Program-made: the position numbers and the translations under genes
Assembly: GCF_009711475.1 (NCBI RefSeq)
Contig: NZ_SMMD01000788.1
Coordinates: 1 to 8,290, forward strand
DNA: 8,290 nt
DNA from: Fulvivirga aurantia
Lineage (GTDB): Bacteria; Bacteroidota; Bacteroidia; Cytophagales; Cyclobacteriaceae
Direction of reading: 5' to 3'
Shown here: positions 4,709 through 8,290 of the stretch, piece by piece
Layout of the letters: each line of letters begins with the position of its first letter
How positions within the stretch are numbered: the first letter of the stretch is position 1
Notes under the pieces: generated by a model
What the model was told of the DNA's origin: nothing
The model's database searches: none
Seen by the model: the letters and a program-made list of their open reading frames with translations, nothing else

Positions 4709-7231
4709 ATGAAGAGACTTAAATTATTTGCAGTTCTTTGCTTATTGAGCACAAGCGTGTTTGCTCAAGAAGAATGGGGACAAAAGTTTGAACAACTAGG
4801 TGAGAAACTGCCTACACCAAATACTTACAGGGCAGGTTCTGGTGCCCCGGGTGAAAATTACTGGCAGCAAAAAGCAGATTACAAAATTGATGTTTCTATC
4901 GATGATGAAACTCAAATTTTAACAGGTAGTGAAACCATTACATATTACAACAACTCTCCTGATCCTTTAGAGTACTTATGGGTACAATTAGACCAAAATG
5001 TAAGAGCTAAAGGAAACCTCTCTCAGGTAACAGGTAACACATCTATGAGAGACTCACTGCCAGCCAAGTTTTTTGAAGGCAGCATTGTAGACAATGATTA
5101 TGAAGGCGGCTATGATATAAAAGCTGTAAAGGACGAGAGTGGTAAACCATTGCCTCATACCATTAACCGCACTATGATGCGTATAGACTTACCTGCTGTC
5201 TTAAAAAATGGCGAAAGCTTTACTTTTTCTATAGACTGGTCTTACAACATTTATGACAGAATGACCGTAGGTGGCCGAGGAGGCTTTGAGTACTTCCCGG
5301 AAGACGATAATTATGCTTATACCTGTGCTCAGTGGTTTCCTCGCATGGCTGTGTACGATGACTACGAAGGATGGCAAAACAAACAATTCATAGGAAGAGG
5401 GGAGTTTGCCCTTACTTTCGGAGACTATGAAGTAAACATCACTGTGCCGGCAGATCATATTGTGGCAGCAACCGGAGAGTTACAAAACGCTAAGCAGGTA
5501 CTATCTAAAGATCAGTTTAAAAGATTTGAGAAAGCTAAATCTACTTATGATGCACCTGTCTTTATTGTAACAGAAGAAGAGGCTATTGAAAACGAAAAAT
5601 CTAGATCAAAGAAGACAGCTACCTGGCAATTTAAGGCCGAGCGTGTAAGAGACTTCGCCTTTGCTTCTTCAAGAAAGTACATCTGGGATGCACAGGCAGT
5701 AAAATTACCTAATGGCAATACGCCATTGGCCATGTCACTCTACCCTAAAGAAGGGAACCCGCTCTGGGCTGATGAGTCGACTAAGGCTGTAAAAAATACG
5801 CTTGAAGTTTACTCTGAAAGAACCTTTGATTATCCATACCCCGTAGCAATCTCAGTACACGCGGCTAACCAAGGCATGGAGTACCCGATGATTTGCTTCA
5901 ATTACGGGCGTCCGACTCCTGAAGGAGAGGTTTCTGAGAGACTAAGAGATGGTATGATCAGCGTAATTGTGCACGAAGTAGGGCACAACTACTTCCCAAT
6001 GATTGTAAACTCAGATGAGCGTCAGTGGACATGGATGGATGAAGGATTGAATTCATTTTTAGAAAGAGAAACGAAGCGCGTAAGATATGATGACCTTGAC
6101 CTTACCTGGGGTTCACCACAAGGTGTAACTCGTTACATGAAAATGGAGAAAAGCCAGATTCGTCCTATCATGACTAATTCCGAGCAGGTAAAGCAGTTTG
6201 GATACAACGCATATGGTAAGCCTTCAGCAGCTCTTACAGTGCTTAGAGAAACTGTAATGGGACCTGATTTATTCGATGCGGCCTTCAAAGAATACGCAAA
6301 CCGATGGATGTTTAAGCACCCAAAACCAGCTGACTTTTTCCGCACAATGGAAGACGCTTCAGCCGTAGACCTTGATTGGTTCTGGAGAGGCTGGTTTTAC
6401 TCTGTAGACCACGTTGATATCTCTTTAGATGAGGTAAAGTGGTTTAAAATGAGAGATGAAAAAGTAGATGTAGAAAACAAGGGTAAGAAAGGTGAGATTG
6501 CATCAGCTTCATCTAGTGAAGGCGAACAAATGATGGATTTTGGTGATAGCCCGGAGCCATTCTCACTAATTGAAACTGATGACAGATATTACGGTGAGTT
6601 TATGAATCGTGTTGACGACAAAGCGATCATGAGCAAATTTGCCGGTAAAAACTTTTATCAGCTTAAGTTTTCAAACAAAGGTGGATTGGTAATGCCAATA
6701 ATCATCGAGTTTACTTTTGAAGACGGCACTAAAGAGACACAAACGATACCTGCAGAGATCTGGAGATACAATGAGCAGGAAGTGACGAAAGTTTTCTCTT
6801 TCGAAAAACAGGTGACTAATATCGTTGTAGATCCTAATAATGATACTGCAGATACAAATACAGAAGACAACATGTTTCCTAGAAAAGCGGAGGCTTCTAA
6901 GTTTGATGCTTTCAAAAAAGACATGGATGCTAAGGTGGATGCAGTAGGTACGTGGGCATACACAGCAGAAACCCCTCAGGGCAACACTACAGGAACAGTT
7001 ACTATCGATAAAAAGAAAAATGATTACTCTGGTACAATGGTAGGTGCAAATGGCACTTACGAATTGCAAGAAGTAACAGTAAAAGGTAATGTTCTAAGTT
7101 TTAAGTTTAGAGTAGACGCTGGAGGAGGTATTGATATAACCTCAGAAGTTATTATCCAGGAAGATGAATTTAATGGTGAAATGAAGCTTGGATCTTACGG
7201 TACTTACCCGATAAGAGCTAGCCGTCAGTAA
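4709..7231 (+). CDS. Secreted M1 family zinc metallopeptidase, copy 2, with extra C-terminal domain
   Basis: The 840-residue product has a signal peptide (1-19, cut at SVFA|Q). It shares the whole architecture of the gene at 1520. The zinc site is HEVGH at 422-426 with Glu445 after 18 residues; GMEYP lies at 389-393 and the likely catalytic Tyr502 is in NAYGKP. It should be an active zinc exopeptidase of the periplasm or cell surface. Similarity to copy 1 is high along the body but falls sharply in residues 449-483, just after the zinc-binding Glu. Past the point where copy 1 ends, an added beta-rich domain of about 95 residues (746-840) starts with VGTWAYTAETPQG and has short strand-turn repeats (DYSGTMVGANGTYEL, FNGEMKLGSYGTYPI). 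Similar GTW...TPxG modules occur at the ends of other Bacteroidota exported enzymes. It has its own candidate promoter and strong terminator, so it is likely monocistronic. No type IX secretion tail is evident. Confidence 0.92.
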   Translation: MKRLKLFAVLCLLSTSVFAQEEWGQKFEQLGEKLPTPNTYRAGSGAPGENYWQQKADYKIDVSIDDETQILTGSETITYYNNSPDPLEYLWVQLDQNVRAKGNLSQVTGNTSMRDSLPAKFFEGSIVDNDYEGGYDIKAVKDESGKPLPHTINRTMMRIDLPAVLKNGESFTFSIDWSYNIYDRMTVGGRGGFEYFPEDDNYAYTCAQWFPRMAVYDDYEGWQNKQFIGRGEFALTFGDYEVNITVPADHIVAATGELQNAKQVLSKDQFKRFEKAKSTYDAPVFIVTEEEAIENEKSRSKKTATWQFKAERVRDFAFASSRKYIWDAQAVKLPNGNTPLAMSLYPKEGNPLWADESTKAVKNTLEVYSERTFDYPYPVAISVHAANQGMEYPMICFNYGRPTPEGEVSERLRDGMISVIVHEVGHNYFPMIVNSDERQWTWMDEGLNSFLERETKRVRYDDLDLTWGSPQGVTRYMKMEKSQIRPIMTNSEQVKQFGYNAYGKPSAALTVLRETVMGPDLFDAAFKEYANRWMFKHPKPADFFRTMEDASAVDLDWFWRGWFYSVDHVDISLDEVKWFKMRDEKVDVENKGKKGEIASASSSEGEQMMDFGDSPEPFSLIETDDRYYGEFMNRVDDKAIMSKFAGKNFYQLKFSNKGGLVMPIIIEFTFEDGTKETQTIPAEIWRYNEQEVTKVFSFEKQVTNIVVDPNNDTADTNTEDNMFPRKAEASKFDAFKKDMDAKVDAVGTWAYTAETPQGNTTGTVTIDKKKNDYSGTMVGANGTYELQEVTVKGNVLSFKFRVDAGGGIDITSEVIIQEDEFNGEMKLGSYGTYPIRASRQ

Positions 7232-7254
7232 TTAATCACTAAATCATAAAATTC

Positions 7255-7294
7255 ATAAGGGCATGGTCTTTGAGACTATGCCCTTATTTATTTA
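7255..7294 (+). terminator. Strong intrinsic terminator after M1 copy 2
   Basis: A 15-bp stem (7255-7269 with 7273-7287, core AAGGGCATGGTCT / AGACTATGCCCTT) contains a single G-U pair and a 3-nt loop TTG, and is followed by TTATTTAA. It begins 23 nt after the stop codon. The remaining sequence up to the next gene (7295-7369) is AT-rich; I see no convincing promoter consensus in it. Confidence 0.85.
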
Positions 7295-7369
7295 ATAGCC
7301 GTAAAACTTTATAGAATCAAATAATTTTTCCATCTTGGAAAGATTGATGATGTTGAATTTTTAAAAAAG

Positions 7370-8239
7370 ATGAGGAGTATGAAAAGATTATTAATGTTAA
7401 TTCCGATCCTGTTTATTGTGTGTGAGATTAACGCACAGAGCTTTTCAGGAGATAGCTGGGCGAAAGCTCAATCGTCAAAAAAAGCGAATATAGTTGTGAC
7501 CTATACCGATGCACCAAAGTTTGCAGAGAAAGTCAATGGTAAATACAGCGGAGTTTGTTTCGATATTATGAATGACTTTGTGGCTTTCGTCAAGGAAAAG
7601 TATGGTATTACTGTAAATGTTACCTATAAAGATTTAGCACGCACCCAGGATTTTGACTTATTTTTAAATACAGTAAAGGCCAGCAATGGAGGCGTATTTG
7701 GACTTGGTGATGTAACTATTACTGATGAGCGTAAGAGCATATACACTTTTAGTCCTTCCTATTTTTCTAATGTAGCTATTCTTGCTACAAATCAGAGTGC
7801 TCCACGTTTGAGTAGCCTATCAAATATCTCTAAAGACTTTAATGGTATGATCGCAGTAGTTCAAAACGAAACTACCCACGAGCAGAGGATGAGAGATTTA
7901 AAGGCGAAATATTTTCCTGCGCTAAAAATAGAGACTACTGTAACTTTTGATGAGGCTAACAAAAAGGTTGCGAGTAATCCAAAGTATTTTACTTACATAG
8001 ATTTTTCTACTTACATGCAGGTACTTGAGCAGAAACTAAATATACAAAGACAGCCAGCAGGAGATCAGAAGGGCGAAAATTTTGGCTTTATTATGCCAAA
8101 AAACAGTGATTGGGATAAGCCCATGCAAGAGTTTTTTAGTCAAAACGGTGGCTACACAAACTCAACTGAATACAGAAAAATTTTGGCAAGTAATCTGGGT
8201 AACTACATATTAAGGTTGCTTGATGCAATGAATGAATAG
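7370..8239 (+). CDS. Periplasmic solute-binding protein, family 3 (SBP_bac_3-like)
   Basis: This 289-residue protein has a signal peptide (cut near INA|Q, residues 22/23). The mature part looks like a two-lobe type II periplasmic binding protein: a first strand IVVTYTDAP (41-49), SGVCFDIMNDF (60-70), then GDVTITDERKSIYTFSPSYF (113-132), the family's hinge-side signature. Arg121 in TITDER matches the Arg that binds a ligand carboxylate in amino-acid receptors, and Asp211 in YIDFSTY is a candidate amine-binding acid. In the second lobe, VVQNETTHE (163-171) replaces the usual GTT/GST-containing loop. A polar amino acid or small carboxylate is a plausible ligand, but this is inference. No ABC permease or ATPase is in the window, so its partner is unknown. 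The start may be ATG 7370 or ATG 7379; both keep the signal peptide. GAGGAG (7372-7377) is too close to the second ATG to decide. Cys18 is not in a proper lipobox. Confidence 0.8.
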   Translation: MRSMKRLLMLIPILFIVCEINAQSFSGDSWAKAQSSKKANIVVTYTDAPKFAEKVNGKYSGVCFDIMNDFVAFVKEKYGITVNVTYKDLARTQDFDLFLNTVKASNGGVFGLGDVTITDERKSIYTFSPSYFSNVAILATNQSAPRLSSLSNISKDFNGMIAVVQNETTHEQRMRDLKAKYFPALKIETTVTFDEANKKVASNPKYFTYIDFSTYMQVLEQKLNIQRQPAGDQKGENFGFIMPKNSDWDKPMQEFFSQNGGYTNSTEYRKILASNLGNYILRLLDAMNE

Positions 8240-8263
8240 GCATTATAAAAAGAACAGTAGTAA

Positions 8264-8290
8264 GAGGCTGTCTCAAAAGTTGTAAAACAA
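8264..8290. repeat. Insertion-sequence-end-like sequence or left arm of a terminator, cut by window edge
   Basis: GAGGCTGTCTCAAAAGTTGT (8264-8283) resembles terminal inverted repeats of several Bacteroidota insertion sequences. The same string with AAGAGGCTGTCTC is also a common left arm of terminator hairpins in this phylum, and its position 25 nt after the stop of the solute-binding gene fits that too. The matching arm (GAGACAGCCTC) would lie beyond the window, so the two readings cannot be separated here. Confidence 0.35.

Noticed and set aside
6658..7069. Two overlapping open frames of 101 and 132 codons on the minus strand
   Set aside because: Both are antisense to the C-terminal part of the second M1 peptidase; the Cys/Ser/Phe-rich products are typical of reverse-strand shadows, and a similar shadow occurs at the matching place in copy 1.
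6944..7228. Type IX secretion C-terminal sorting domain on M1 copy 2
   Set aside because: The end (GTYPIRASRQ) lacks the conserved closing pattern of those domains, and the opening VGTW...TPQG fits a different beta-rich module.
7421..7426. Cys18 of the solute-binding protein as a lipoprotein attachment site
   Set aside because: The preceding residues (FIV) do not fit a lipobox, and a normal signal peptidase I site (INA|Q) follows directly.
1..8290. CRISPR array, tRNA, rRNA, defence system or complete transposon
   Set aside because: No regularly spaced repeats, cloverleaf, rRNA sequence, nuclease/ATPase defence genes or transposase were seen; the intergenic gaps are short and mostly hold terminators.

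Overview
The window looks like chromosomal DNA of a marine- or soil-type member of the Bacteroidota, probably Cytophagales (Fulvivirga/Roseivirga/Marivirga-like; this is a recollection of style, not a database result). The evidence is AT-rich DNA, A-rich leaders with no real Shine-Dalgarno sequence, a TAnnTTTG-type promoter element, signal peptides cut at Ala|Gln, and families typical of that phylum (DUF6702, exported DinB, M1 peptidases with a GMEYP motif).

Layout. The left edge (1-320) is the C-terminal end of an outer-membrane beta-barrel protein. It converges on a small exported DUF6702 protein (847-356, minus strand), and a compact hairpin lies between the two stops. A 70-bp divergent region separates DUF6702 from a HupE/UreJ-type membrane protein (918-1502). 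This is followed 17 nt later by a secreted M1 zinc metallopeptidase (1520-3754), so the last two are probably one operon, ending in a strong terminator at 3782-3820. An exported DinB-fold protein (3918-4451) has its own terminator. After a 257-bp intergenic region carrying a nested inverted repeat and a good promoter element comes a second M1 metallopeptidase (4709-7231). It is a paralogue of the first, with an additional C-terminal beta-rich domain of about 95 residues. A third strong terminator follows, then a periplasmic solute-binding protein of family 3 (7370-8239). The window ends in a sequence resembling either an insertion-sequence end or the left arm of a terminator.

How the genes may work together. 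Nearly every product is exported or membrane-bound, and several have visible metal-ligand motifs: HEVGH-18-E in both peptidases, a His triad in DinB, conserved Asp/His in HupE, and HPxH at the start of mature DUF6702. A reasonable but unproven reading is a cell-envelope peptide-degradation locus (two aminopeptidase-like enzymes of differing specificity) with an attached metal-handling pair (DUF6702/HupE). No defence system, CRISPR array, tRNA, rRNA or complete mobile element was seen. The most interesting points are the diverged paralogous peptidases, the DUF6702/HupE pair as a possible split two-part transporter, and the nested hairpin before the second peptidase.
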